This document shows, piece after piece, positions 11,636 through 25,036 of a stretch of 64,000 nucleotides of DNA (position 1 is its first letter; every line of letters starts with the position of its first letter). Both the position numbers and the translations under genes were made by a program. Below the pieces are notes generated by a model. It saw nothing but the letters and a program-made list of their open reading frames with translations. It was not told where the DNA came from and did no database searches. The DNA is from Diphasiastrum complanatum. Its lineage: Eukaryota; Streptophyta; Lycopodiopsida; Lycopodiales; Lycopodiaceae. The stretch is from the NCBI GenBank assembly GCA_029204225.1, contig CM055098.1, positions 6,906,746 through 6,970,745 of the forward strand, given 5' to 3'.

Positions 11636-12935
11636 TCAACAAACTTTAAGTACAGAAAACTTTGATCTAAACTTATCAAACTTTTCTCCAACAAGTGGCT
11701 TAGTGAAAATATCAGCTAGTTGTTCTTCTGTGCTACAATGAACAACATAAATTTCACAACTCAGCAGCGTCTCACGTATAAAGTGATACTGAATCTCAAT
11801 GTGTTTAGTTCTCGCATGGAACATTGGATTCTTTGCTAGCTGAATGTCACTTTGACTGTCGCTATTCTGCTTCATGCCAACTTTTTCCAAGATTTGTCTC
11901 AACCATATAGCTTCTTGTGCTGCACTACACATTGCCTGTACTCTACTTTTGTGGTGGATAGAGCAATTGCACTTTGCTTCTTACTAGACCAGGAAAAGCA
12001 ACTACCACAAAACTGGAATACATACCCTGTGGTAGATCTACGATCATCATAGTCACCTCCCCAATCTGCATCCACATAGCCACACAACTCAGGTAAACCA
12101 TCATGCTTCCTATAAATAAAGCCATACTCTGAATTGCCTTTTACATAGCGCAAAATGCGTTTAGCCGCCTTCCAATGCGTTTTCGTAGGTGCTGCCATAA
12201 ACTGACTTACAATGCCAACAACATAGCATATATCTGGTCTAGTCGTGATACGGTAAATCAAGCTCCCTACTAACTGCCTATACAGCGTAGCATCAAATGA
12301 CTATGACTCATCAAGCTTAGAAAGCTTTTTACCTGGTTCAATAGGAGTATTCATTGGTTTGCAATCTTGCAACCTAAACCTGTGCAACAACTCTCTGACA
12401 TACTTCACCTGCGTTAAACCCACTTCGTGTCCTTTTTGCCACACCTCTACTCCAAGGTAGTAATGCATCAGACTGAGATCTGTCATCTCGAATTGTTCCA
12501 TGAGATCTTTCTTGATCATATCTATCATCTCTTGATTATTTTCCATAATAATCAAGTCATGAACATAAAGAGCAATCAAAGCAACCATACCATCAAAGTA
12601 TAAGACATAGATTTGGATCAAAATGTGTTCTCACCATCCCCTTTGAACAAAAGTAGGCATCAATCCTAATATACCACGCACGTGGTGCCTGTTTAAGACC
12701 ATACAACGCTTTCTTCAAGCGACATACTTTATTTTCATGTCCCTTCGCTACAAAGCCTTCAGGTTGATCCATGAACACCTCTTCTTCTAACTCACCATTT
12801 AGAAAAGCAGATTTCACATCCATCTGATGCAAAGGCCAACCAAAATGTGAAGCTAAAGCAACAAATAGAAGTAGAGTATTCCACTTACATACCGACGCAA
12901 AGGTCTCCTCATAGTCGATTCCTTTACTTTCCATG
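11636..12935 (-). pseudogene. Copia RT-RNase H fragment
   Basis: From 12930 leftwards: KGIDYEETFASVCKW, QMDVKSAFLNGELEEEVFMD, LKKALYGLKQAPRAWY, then LYVHDLIIME (YVDD changed to YVHD), FEMTDLSLMHYYLGVEVWQK, the RNase H entry WKAAKRILRYVKGNSEYG, VDADWGGDYDDRRSTTGYVF, and SAIALSTTKVEYR, ending with HARTKHIEIQYHFI and ADIFTKPLVGEKF (11636-11932). Frame changes occur near 12600, 12300 and 11900. Gag, protease, integrase and both LTRs are missing. The right edge abuts a plus-strand copia fragment head to head at about 12930. Confidence 0.88.
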
Positions 12936-13722
12936 CTCAGGAAATTCCATATGATAAATTGTAAAGGCATAGATACACTTATGGAGTACGCTATAAAATT
13001 TCCTATAAAAGATGATGAAAAATCCTTTGAGGACATCACTCTTTATAGGAGTCTTATTGGCTCACTTATTTGGTTAACAATGACTAGGCCTGATCTAAGC
13101 TTTTGTGTTCATAAGCTAAGTCAACACATGCAGGATCCAAAGTTATATCATTGGAAGTTGGCTAAAAGAGTTTTGAGGTATATATCTTCTATCTTGGATT
13201 ATGGATTATTCTACGAAGGAGAAGATCTTACTTTGATTGCTTTTTCAGATTCAATTTTTGCAGGAGACAGGTTGGATAGGAAATCCACAAGTGCTTACAC
13301 TATATTTCTTGGAGGGAACTTGGTTTCTTGGCTATCAAAAAAGTAGGCAACTATCTCCTTATCATCCTGTGAAGCTGAATACAAATTTCTTACAACCACA
13401 ACAAAGGAGGTTCTATGGATCAAAAGGATACTTTTGGAACTAAAGTGTTATGCAGAGGAAGATCTTCCAATTATCAAGAATGATATTATTTTTTATCAGG
13501 CTCTTGAAAATAATCCAGTCTTTCATGCAAGGAGCAAACATATTGAAGTGGCTCATCATTTTGTAAGAGAAAAAGTCATTAGGAGAGATATCTCATTGGA
13601 ACATGTTGCATCTTTAGATTGTGTTGCAGATCTTCTCACCAAGCCTCTACTCAAGAATGCATTTACGAAGATGAGGTCAAACCTTGGCCTAATTTCGAAG
13701 TCTATGTTGATAGGAACATAAA
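12933..13722 (+). pseudogene. Copia RT C-terminus and RNase H fragment
   Basis: FHMINCKGIDTLMEYAIKF begins in the RT thumb. DITLYRSLIGSLIWLTMTRP, WKLAKRVLRYISSILDYGLF, DSIFAGDRLDRKSTSAYT and SWLSKK follow to a stop at 13344; in the next frame come SLSSCEAEYKFLTTTTKEVLW, VFHARSKHIEVAHHFVREKV and VADLLTKPLLKNAF. The RNase H C-terminus is well preserved, with one stop and one frameshift. A polypurine tract follows at 13723-13735. Everything upstream of the RT thumb is missing. Confidence 0.88.
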
Positions 13723-13785
13723 TTTTAAGGAGGAGTGCGAAGATTATTAAAATATTATCTTCATATCTCGAGTTTGGGGGCCATT
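13723..13785 (+). mobile_element. Polypurine tract and truncated start of a copia 3' LTR
   Basis: TTTTAAGGAGGAG (13723-13735) is followed by TGCGAAGATT, a plausible LTR start. After about 50 bp the sequence passes into a minus-strand copia RT fragment (TRPDLS near 13786-13800), so the LTR is truncated. Confidence 0.55.
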
Positions 13786-13786
13786 A

Positions 13787-16071
13787 GCTTAGATCAGGTC
13801 TTGTCATGGTTAGATATATGAGTGAACCAACTAGCTTTCTATAGAGAATAATGTCCTTGAAGGATCTTATATTACCTCTTATAGTTAGCTTTACATTTGA
13901 CTCCATTGGTGTATCACAAGACTTTGCATCTACCATATGAAATATTTTTAGAATAGAATGAGGCTCGAGAAGTTCTAAATAGCCTCTATTTCCAAGATAT
14001 AATGCAAATGTCCAAGATCATGCACCTCAAACTCCTTCTTGAGTGCAATCTTGATATCATCTATATCTTGATTATTGCCTCCACTCAATATGATATCATC
14101 CACATAGATTAGAAGAATAGTAACATGATTTCTAGCAAATCTATAATAAGTGAATAGTCATACTCACTCATAACAAGGTTTTGAGAGAGTAAAAAAGTGT
14201 TAAGCTTAGCATACCAACTCCTTGGTGTTTGTTTAAGCCCATACAAACTCTTTTGCAAATAACAAACATGATTTGGCTTGCCATGAGAGATGTAACCTTT
14301 GGGTTGCTCCATGAACACTTCCTCTTCAAGATCTCCATTTAAGAATGCATTTACTCCATTTTGTTGTGGTGTCTTGGGCTTGTGTACTCCCTCTTGATCC
14401 CATGTTCAAAAGGCCTTGAACTTGGTAGATATGTACTCTCCACCATTGTGACTCCTCAAGAACTTGATCTTTGTGGAAAATTGAACCTCTCTTGCAATCT
14501 TGAACTTGAAAAAGACATCAAATACCTCATCTTTTATTTTTAGTAGATAGACCCAACAAAATCTACTAAAATCATCAGTGAATGTAACATACATCTTGGA
14601 ACCACTATTGCCAATGGTAGATAAACCATAATATCCGAATGCACAAGATGGAAAGACATACTTGATCTTGATGTAGATCTCTTCTAAGGTAACCTATGTG
14701 ACTTAGAAAGTGCACATTGCTCACAAACATGACTATTGCTTGACAAAGATTTGGAAATACCAAGAACCACTTGCCTTTTTGCCATCACCTGCAATGATTT
14801 GAAGATGAGATGCCCCAATTTCTTGTGCCATACCTCTTGATTTGACATGTCTTCTTTTGTCATATATCCAACTTGGTTAGCAACAACACAAGCATCAAGT
14901 TTGAACAACTTACCTTTTCTTTTTCCTTTTGCAATCAATTCATCTTCTTTCGTGATCAAACAAGCACCACCAACAAACTTCACCTTGAATCCCTTATCAA
15001 GAAATTGACTTACACTTAGAAGGTTCTTAGTATCAGAAGGAATGAACAAAACATCTCTCAAATTTACATTTCTATTTGTAGAAAGAGAAATAGGAATTGT
15101 GCCAATCCCTTTGATTGCACACTCACCATCATTGGCCGTGTAGATACCCTTCTTGTCATCTTTAAATGCCATCAGCTCCACCATCAATCCACCAAGGAAT
15201 TTGTCTCGATTATTAGCCAACAAGCAAGATGACATAACAAAAGCATCATTTGAGATTTGTCATCAACACCATCTTCATCAATAGTTAGGTTGGTTTTCTT
15301 CTCACCTTGATCTCTTTTCTTCTTGTAGCAATCACTAGCAAAATGCCCTTAGATTCTACAATAGAAGCACTTCAAATTTGACCTATCTTTCTTCTTCTTA
15401 ACAAAAGATGAAGGCTCACCTTGATCTTGACCCTTTGACCACTTGCTTATGCCTTTGCCCTTGAATTTGCCTTTGATGAACATAACCTCCTCTCCATCAA
15501 CTTGAGATGTAGATCCACCTCCTTTTAATTGAAGCCTAAACTCCTCATTCACCAATATCTCTTGCAAATCCACCATGCTTGGTAAAGTCTTTTGAATGGA
15601 AAATCTCTGAACAAGTTTAGCATGATCATCCAACAAGCCATTAAGAACAACTTGAACAAGTTCTACATCCCCCTCATCAATACATGCAAGCTCAGCATTG
15701 TATGCTTTAACCCTCAAAACAAAAGCATGAGCACTCTCTTCCTTCTTTTGCAAACTAGAAAAGATATGTCTTCTTAGGGTTAGGACCCTAGATGTAGGCT
15801 TAGATTCATAAAGTTTCTTTAATGAATCCCAAGCCTCCTTCGATGTAATGCACTTACCAAATTCCTTGAGAAACTCATTGGTAACATTCATCTTAATCAT
15901 GTGTAGAGCTCTTTAAGCTCTCTTATCATATCTCAACTGATCTTGGGGTGCTTGAGGCCTCTCCTTCACACCTACAACAATCTCCATCGACTCATTCATC
16001 TTCAATAAGGACTTCATCCTCACCTTCCAAGTAAAATAGTTGATTGAGCTAAGCCCACTTGAGGTTGCCAT
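13787..16071 (-). pseudogene. Copia gag-PR-IN-RT element with internal deletions
   Basis: The ATG is at 16071 (MATSSGLSSINYFTWKVRMK). Gag continues to 15345 (NVTNEFLKEFGKC, SRVLTLRRHIFSS, VVLNGLLDDHAKL) and ends at a damaged knuckle (CFYCRI). The protease site is shifted out of frame near 15190. The pre-integrase block VWHKKLGHLIFKSL with CEQCALSKSHR is present at 14684-14850, and the integrase core (TFTDDFSRFCWVYLL, LRSHNGGEYIS) at 14406-14594. Near 14355 TPQQNGV runs in frame into NAFLNG, so integrase from the catalytic Glu onward, and the RT start, are deleted. RT continues with LQKSLYGLKQTPRSWYAKL, an intact YVDDIILSG (about 14070-14100), and ends at TRPDLS. The closest relative here is the ORF at 44944. 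Confidence 0.9.
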
Positions 16072-16560
16072 GCTGCAATGATTGGATCTTCACCTTGAAC
16101 CTGTTCCAATGCACAAAGCACTCCCTTGAAATCAACAAATGAAACTCAAGAAGAAATCACAAAGATATGGAACATTCTATTCTCTCTTTTTCTCTTCTTT
16201 TTGGCAATTCCTAGCACGTAGAATCTTGATTTCTTGATCACAATAGATCTAAACACAATATGATGAACTTTTGCTAACACCTAATATGGAAATGCGCTCT
16301 TGAAAAGTCCAACAACCTGAAAGTCAAGAGATTTTACCAAATTTAGGGTTTTTTAAAGAATACAAAATACTGAATCAAGAAGAATCTAGATGCAAAAGCT
16401 AGAATCTTGATATGACATCTACTAGAATATATGGTTCTCTACCAAGTGATTTGACCTAAAATGGTGATAGGATCACAAAGATCCACTTTCTATGCTTCCA
16501 ACAACTTGATTTGAGTGTGTAGAGCCTCCAAATCCAAAAAGAATCTATGGCACCCTCAAA
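16072..16560 (-). other. 5' leader remnant of the preceding copia element
   Basis: The part next to the gag ATG matches the leader at 59604-59700 (CCAATGCACAAAGCACTCC and neighbours), so it is untranslated leader of the same copia subfamily. No intact primer site is found; GCGCTGATACAGATG at about 16590 is only a poor match. Confidence 0.5.
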
Positions 16561-16574
16561 TCCACCACTAGAAA

Positions 16575-16935
16575 TGAAACATCGTTGAAGCGCTGATACA
16601 GATGTTATAGCATCCATCGTTGAACCATCATTATAATAATAATGTTATTATGTTATAGCATCCATCATTGAAACATCCATCATTAGAAACATCCATCGTT
16701 GAACCATCGCTGAAATATCCATCGTTATAGCATCATTGAACCATCGTTATAACACCAAATCGTTATAGCAGAAACCATCATTGATATAACACCAAATCAT
16801 TGAAACATCCATTGTTGAAACATCCATCGTTGAAGCACTGATACAGATGTACCATCGTTAGCAACATATCTTGCTCTAGCATTATTATGATAACAACATA
16901 TCTTGCGTTAGCATTATTATTATAACACCAAATCG
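16575..16935. repeat. Minisatellite built on (AA)CATCCATCGTTG
   Basis: At least ten imperfect units such as CATCCATCGTTGAA, CATCCATCATTGAA and ACACCAAATCGTT, mixed with GTTATAGCA and ATTATTATA. Units vary in length, so it is a degenerate tandem cluster rather than a clean array. It separates the copia leader from the AG run at 16981. Confidence 0.75.
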
Positions 16936-16977
16936 TTGACAAATGTTTCTCAACTTTTCAAAATGAGCTGAAGAAAT

Positions 16978-19555
<2,578 letters not shown>

Positions 19556-19681
19556 GGTAGCGGGCGTGAGCAAGCCCGCTACCGGCTGTAGCATGCAGCC
19601 TTCATGCACCGAGCCGCCTTGCGGGGAGGTGCATTGAAGGTTGCATGCTACATGGTAGCAGGCCTGCTCAAGCCTGCTACC
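19556..19681. repeat. Cluster of three consecutive hairpins
   Basis: Hairpin 1: GGTAGCGGGC (19556-19565) and GCCCGCTACC (19574-19583). Hairpin 2: arms 19588-19610 and 19628-19651, about 23 bp with few mismatches (GTAGCATGCA against TGCATGCTAC). Hairpin 3: GGTAGCAGGC (19654-19663) and GCCTGCTACC (19672-19681). Hairpins 1 and 3 have similar sequences. It could be the core of a foldback or MITE-like element, or an LTR structure. No target duplication was found. Confidence 0.7.
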
Positions 19682-20220
19682 TGTCGTAATTGAAGTTTGG
19701 GCCTTTCAATTAAAAGGCCCAAACGAATATGAGTTTAAACTTCTTTGATCTGATCCAATAAAAATCTGCCACCTGTCCACTATAAGCCCAAATGACAATT
19801 ACGGAATCAGGATGGCCGATGGTGGATGAGAGCGCATGGGCCGTAGGAAAAATGGAGAGATGAAGAGAGTGAAACAAAGAGGTGGGATGGCCAAGGAATG
19901 AGGGGCCTCTGATATCAGCCAGCCACATTTCGTTGCATCTCATTGATTGAATGTTGAAGGCTGAAGGTTGAGATGGGTGCAATTTGAAAATTGACACGAT
20001 GTTCAATTTGAATGTTGAAGGAGTTGAAGCCTACCATAATTGGTTCAGCTATAGGCCATAGAAAACTCACAACAAGATTCCAAAGCCTCTTTTTGAAGCT
20101 TATCACAGGTATGGGTGTCGGCCAGGGTGCACCCTAGCTGGAGGGGTATAGCCAATGTGGGTCCCAGCTACTACAGTGAACGAGGACCGCTTTAGCCAAC
20201 AAGCGTAGCTACTACTATAG
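19682..20220. other. Unassigned interval
   Basis: No recognisable coding or LTR sequence. Contains tandem TGAATGTTGAAGG-like words near 19945-20020. Confidence 0.4.
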
Positions 20221-20780
20221 CTAACGGGAGTAGCTGTAGGGAGTAGGAGTAGGGAGTAGGGGCGAGGGTAGGGGCGGCGTGGTGAGAAGAGACGTGGATG
20301 GGCGGGGGAGTAGGGGCGGGGGTAGGGAGCGGGGTGGAGAGAGGGGTTGGGTAAAGAAGACGTGGTGGGGGACGCTAGCGGGGCTGGGACAGGGGCGAGG
20401 GTGGGGACGAGGAGGGATAGGACAGGGATGGGGCTGGCCAGGTGCACCCTCCGTGGGCGGGCCCTGGCCGGTTGATAGGCCAGTTGGCACAGGGTAGAGG
20501 GGACTAGGATGGGCGGGGCTGGTGGGTGGGGATGGGATAGGGGCGGGGAGGGTGCTAGCTAGGACACGGCCTCCACCCTCGAAGGCTGGTCCCCGGCCGC
20601 AAATACTGAGGTACGAACATGTGGGGAGGGGAATAGGGGGGAGGGGGGGCCGGCCAGGGCGCGGCCTCGGCCCGCGGAGGCTATTACCTAGCCACAGAGG
20701 GAGAGGGGCCGGACTGGCGAGGACAGGCAGGGCCACAAGAGGCCGGAGTGGTGAGGATGGGTAGGGCCACGGACAACGAG
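20221..20780. other. G-rich, GC-rich block
   Basis: Many runs of four or more G on the plus strand (GGGGGAGTAGGGGCGGGGGT and similar), in sharp contrast to the AT-rich surroundings. Both strands give open Pro/Gly/Arg-rich frames (for example 20221-20787 minus), but these follow from composition. The repeated GGGGC/TAGGG words look like a degenerate GC-rich satellite or an expanded LTR segment. G-quadruplex potential is high. Confidence 0.6.
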
Positions 20781-21045
20781 ACCACAAGGGGTTTGTGGGA
20801 CATGGGATAGAGTGGGGAGCGTTAGAGAGGGTCAGGGTAGGAAGGACGGAAGGTGGGCGAGTTTGGGACTTGATAAATGCCCTTTAAGGATTAGGGTTTA
20901 GGGCTACTTTACCCGTGGAGGGCTCTACCTGGCCTAGGAGGAAGATTGGGAGGAGAGGTAGGGGGAAAGAGGGGGAGGCGTAAACTATTATTAAGGGCCA
21001 AAAAGGTCCATGATAATTGCTTGAAGTTGCTTCAAATTTCTCCTG

Positions 21046-21050
<5 letters not shown>

Positions 21051-21082
<32 letters not shown>
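21051..21082. repeat. (GA)n microsatellite
   Basis: A GA run of about 32 bp, followed by imperfect GACAGAGAGA. Confidence 0.95.
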
Positions 21083-21090
<8 letters not shown>

Positions 21091-21187
21091 CGGAGAGTTT
21101 CATAGCTGAAAGTATATTTTAGAATGGAAATTGGGAGGATCTATTTTGGAAACACTTCTGGAGTTTTTTGAGAGCTAGAATGGCAAG

Positions 21188-22037
21188 ATGGAGGTAGAGC
21201 TGTCATCAGTAATGGCTTCATTGCTAGTATGTTTGGGGCCAAGCAAGGAGAGTTTCAAGTTTTATGGAGTACTAGTCCATGAGAATTGCTCGGTGGAGGA
21301 AATGATTGAAGTGCAACCAATATTATCTATTGATGGGCAAAAAATGTTTGTTTTAGAGAAAACACTATCATATATCTATTGTGCCAAGCAGATTTACACA
21401 ACTTACATTGATCCCATTGTACTAGTGGAAAGTGAAGATTTGAGATTTGAGTGTTGAAAAAGAAAAGGCAGATTGTGCTATGAAGGTTTCGAATAGTGCT
21501 GATAGTGTAGAGGTTCTTGACCATAATCTCGAAATTAACAATATTTCATTTGTACACTCAACTGCAAAACTAATTTTGGGAGGCGAAAAAGAAGAGACGT
21601 TGTGGAAGTTGATTTGTAACTCTAAAAAACTGTGCGAGTTTCAGAGTTGTTTTTCGAGTATGATGGCAACGTTACATTTGAACTTCCTTGCATTATGATA
21701 GAAGGCAATGCTTGGGATGGCATCAAGCAAAAAATTGATGGACATATGTGGACCAAGCCGGTGACTTCCAATGTTGTTTTCAATGGGATAGTGCAAAAAA
21801 GCACTTGTGCTGGATCGTACAAGTGCCCGAATCGAACTTGTGGAGGTAGGCGTTGTGAGGGACAACCAAACAAACTACATTTTTTTGGTCATATACGAAA
21901 AATATGTCCAAAATATTCTGAGTGTTCGAAAAAATTTCGTTCTCTAAAGTGTTTATAGTGCCAGTTTGTGCCTATTTGCACTTTTCAATGCAAATGTATG
22001 ATTTACTATATTATTCCAAACAATCTAAAGGAGACTA
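21188..22037 (+). pseudogene. Mutator-like / zinc-finger gene, first half
   Basis: Three successive frames form one protein-like series: MEVELSSVMASLLVCLGPSK to 21457, then EKEKADCAMKVSNSADSVEV to about 21650, then FFEYDGNVTFELPCIMIEG, GHMWTKPVTSNVVFNGI, CAGSYKCPNRTC, KICPKYSECSKKF and QCKCMIYYIIPNNLKETRL. The Cys spacing in CAGSYKCPN...C resembles the WRKY/GCM1-like finger at the front of Mutator-like proteins that I associate with non-seed plants; that family call is from memory. Two frameshifts and a TAG (about 21956) break it. The reading stops at 22037, where a GACTA target duplication and an LTR begin. The protein resumes on the minus strand at 25859. Confidence 0.6.
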
Positions 22038-22042
22038 GACTA
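22038..22042. other. Target-site duplication GACTA (left copy)
   Basis: GACTA lies between the broken gene and the LTR at 22043. Its reverse complement TAGTC is at 25855-25859, between the inverted second half of the gene and the second LTR copy. Joining the two halves across one GACTA restores a continuous reading frame. Confidence 0.75.
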
Positions 22043-22512
22043 AGTTAAAATTCTGTTAGGATCTAGTGCAGTATGCAGATCACATCACACAATCACCATA
22101 GCCACTGCTCACAAGCTCTCAAAGATGGCACAACAAAAGTTAATAGATTACAAAGAAACATTGTACATATAGAGTATTCACAAACTGCATGAAAAGACAG
22201 GTGTCCTAAAATTGGCCTACCACCTGTCAAACTAAGGTCGGGCCCAATATGGCCAAATTCGACCGACAAACTTGGGACATGCCCCCAAGTATAGCAAGTA
22301 CTATAAATAACTCTGTACAGGCTAACTTTTCCTATGTGTGGCTACTCGGCTAACCCAAGTAGCCGGCTACGGGATCAGTGCCCGATCAATATATCCTAAT
22401 GGGTCACGTCCCGATCACAACCATATACAGTATACCAAATAAACTGTACAATAATTACATCATCACATTTAGAGCTTATACTAATGAATCAGATCAAAAC
22501 TGATTTCTAACT
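22043..22512 (-). mobile_element. Solo LTR (family L4), minus orientation
   Basis: 470 bp, an inverted and nearly identical copy of 25860-26328 that differs at scattered positions. Termini read in LTR sense are AGTTAGAAATCAG and CAGAATTTTAACT, not the usual TG..CA. It contains the GGCTACTCGGCTAACCC / GTAGCCGGCTAC near-palindrome (about 22342-22372). No primer site or polypurine tract adjoins it. Confidence 0.85.
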
Positions 22513-23837
22513 CAAATGTGATAAGAGTGAAAAACAATATATTGCAGCAGCGTTTGGAGTGTCCAAAAGATGTTATGCATATCACAGCTTCCATGTACTT
22601 GACTCACACTCGAGCACACCAACAAACCACCAGGTTTGACTCACAAAGTATCATGCAAACACAATGCTCATATAGAGAGTCTACTGTACTCTCGACCAAC
22701 TGATTCGTCCCCAATCCGACTTGAAACACAAGTGGACCACATGAGTGACATGGCTCAAACTGAGGAAATCTCACTACCACCATGAGACTTACATCCTCCA
22801 TCTAGCTAGGCTGACATCCTATCAGACACTTATAAGCACAGACTTGTAAAGCTGACATACATGAGCGACTGAGGCTCAACCTGAGAAAATCTTACTGCCA
22901 CCATAAGATTGTACCCTCACTAGATAGACAGCTAGTAGACAATGACAAGTCAATGAGCATAAAATGACTACTTTGTTTCACTGTAGCAAATGCACAACCA
23001 CATAAAACTCCGACTCAGATCTAGACTCCCATGACAAGGCAATATGCAAGCCCACACACACTCATGCAAACCAACACGAATGATAAAGTGTCAAATACAT
23101 GACCAAGGCCTGTCCATAAGTGGTATCTTGTCGTACCAACACCTGTGCCACATGTAGATCCGCTACTACACCACTGGTCACCAAATCAGGTCTCCAACCA
23201 TGGCCTGCACCTATAACCAAGATGCTCTCACATCCAAGCATATCTCATAGATGTCCTCATACATCATCCAAGATCAACCATCTCGAACCAATGAGAACTC
23301 CAAGCCTCATCTCTGATGTATCTCCCAAACAAAGCTATGCTCCAAGCCGCTTTGCCCTGACATCCTGTCCAATAAGTCCTGAAAGATGATCCCCATCCAT
23401 TCCCCATGCTCTAAGCACAAGAGTCTACCAAGGACTCAATGAATGAATGTATACAAACCTCACCATAGGCTATACCTGAGTAGCTCGCCCACCTCCCAGA
23501 GATACTGATGATGATTTGCTTGTCCTACATCCCATGTAGGTTCAACTTTTCATGCTTGACGTTGCCAACTCTGATTTGACCAATATATAGACCTCCCATC
23601 AAGGAGCCTATCTCCCCACAACATCCATCATAGCGTCCAAGCCAAAGCAAATGCAAACTAGATCCACTATCGTGATGAATAACTCACCCACGATCCATAG
23701 CATATCAGGTAGGATAGCTCCAGAACCCTGTACCCTGTACCATCTGATCACCAAGTATCCATTGCCCCCTTAGACGACCAAATCCAAGGAATCCAAGCTC
23801 AAAATGGCCAATTGTACAGCAAGAACCAGAACCTACA
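22513..23837. other. Unassigned interval with a duplicated 60-bp segment
   Basis: It belongs to the segment that appears inverted between the two L4 LTRs. 22739-22800 and 22860-22920 are direct repeats (CATGAGTGACATGGCTC / CATGAGCGACTGAGGCTC, both followed by CTCA(A)(A/C)CTGAG and a TACCACCAT-like block). No coding similarity recognised. Confidence 0.5.
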
Positions 23838-24122
23838 ATGACAAAGCCTTGTCCTAAATCTATGATATTGACTGTTGAGGAAAGTCGTCAGGTCATGGCA
23901 TACCATGAATACCTGGACAGACAAGAGAGTCAAACAAGCATGTCATATCCACATTATGATTTGGGAGAGTCCATGACATTGGGACCAGTTGCACAAATCT
24001 ATGAGGATCCATTATATCAGCAAGATATATCTTGGAATCCTCCGATGGCATACCTCGACTACCCAATTGTCAATGAACAAGGTTATCCGGAATGGCCACC
24101 AGACCTTTATGGGTATTATTGA
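23838..24122 (+). CDS. Small Tyr/Pro-rich open frame, unknown
   Basis: 94 codons: MTKPCPKSMILTVEESRQVM, then a Tyr- and Pro-rich tail ending PPDLYGYY. I do not recognise it. The aromatic, proline-rich tail recalls the end of the gypsy gag copy at 31790-31870 (PFMDPAINEYVSAYNQPEY), and an L3 LTR begins 155 bp downstream, so it could be a remnant of the same gypsy family. It may equally be chance. Confidence 0.25.
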   Translation: MTKPCPKSMILTVEESRQVMAYHEYLDRQESQTSMSYPHYDLGESMTLGPVAQIYEDPLYQQDISWNPPMAYLDYPIVNEQGYPEWPPDLYGYY

Positions 24123-24769
24123 AAATCTGGCAAGTCCAATTTCTTGCCGATCGCCATCATCCAATAAAACCTCAGGCTTTACGTAAGCGAATTTTATCCA
24201 CGCTTTTCCTGAAGCACCCATGTCCCAGCAATAAAAGAACCGACAACAGTGCCCCTTCATGACAGTTGCAGCCTAGTGCCGAGGGACCGGCACTACTTTG
24301 GGCCGTGGACCCTGTTGTGGGTATTTCCTGCACAATAATGAACAAGTGGGTCCCAACACTTGAAATATTGTTGGCCAAGCCTTACCTAGTGGGCCCCGCC
24401 ACAATACAGTGTACAGTTAGAATAATAAGTGTGAGGGCATTGGCATCCTGCGTGTGTACGCCCAATCCAATGAGCACGCAAAATGGCTAGGTAGAATTTG
24501 AATAAAAGACTTGGGGCCTTAGTTAGAATAAATTAATTAAAGAGCCCAAAGTCAAGTTCATAAGGTTCCAAGTTAAAAGGGAATCTCTCAAACTCACATG
24601 AATCATGTGAGTTTGGCCCTTTTCCTAATGAACTATTAGATTGAAGTTCAATTAGTTTGAAGGGCTAGGATGCCATTGTAAATAGGCCAATGAGAGCCAA
24701 GATGGCCTTCCCTCCTCAACTATATAAGGAGGCCATTTTCCATTGTAATCATCTTCATTTTTCTCAATA

Positions 24770-24869
<100 letters not shown>

Positions 24870-24943
24870 AGGTTGATTGGTGCATAGCTATGGGTAGGCG
24901 CTCGAGCCCCCATAGTCCCAACCATCCTTGGTGAACTCTCTTC

Positions 24944-24957
24944 TCCCTTTCTCTCTC

Positions 24958-25019
<62 letters not shown>
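24944..25019. repeat. (CT)n microsatellite in L3 LTR
   Basis: A second CT run of about 76 bp, separated from the first by 76 bp of unique sequence. Confidence 0.95.
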
Positions 25020-25021
<2 letters not shown>

Positions 25022-25036
25022 CTCTCCTACCCTACA

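Noticed and set aside
16575-16935. CRISPR-like array
   Set aside because: Units are degenerate and contiguous with no regular spacers, and the window is plant DNA.
20221-20787. 188-codon Pro-rich frame and overlapping Gly/Arg-rich frames
   Set aside because: Stop codons are rare in G-rich DNA; no motif, and all frames look alike.
20885-20902. TTAGGGTTTAGGG telomere-like sequence
   Set aside because: Only two units, no array; it fits a telo-box or chance.
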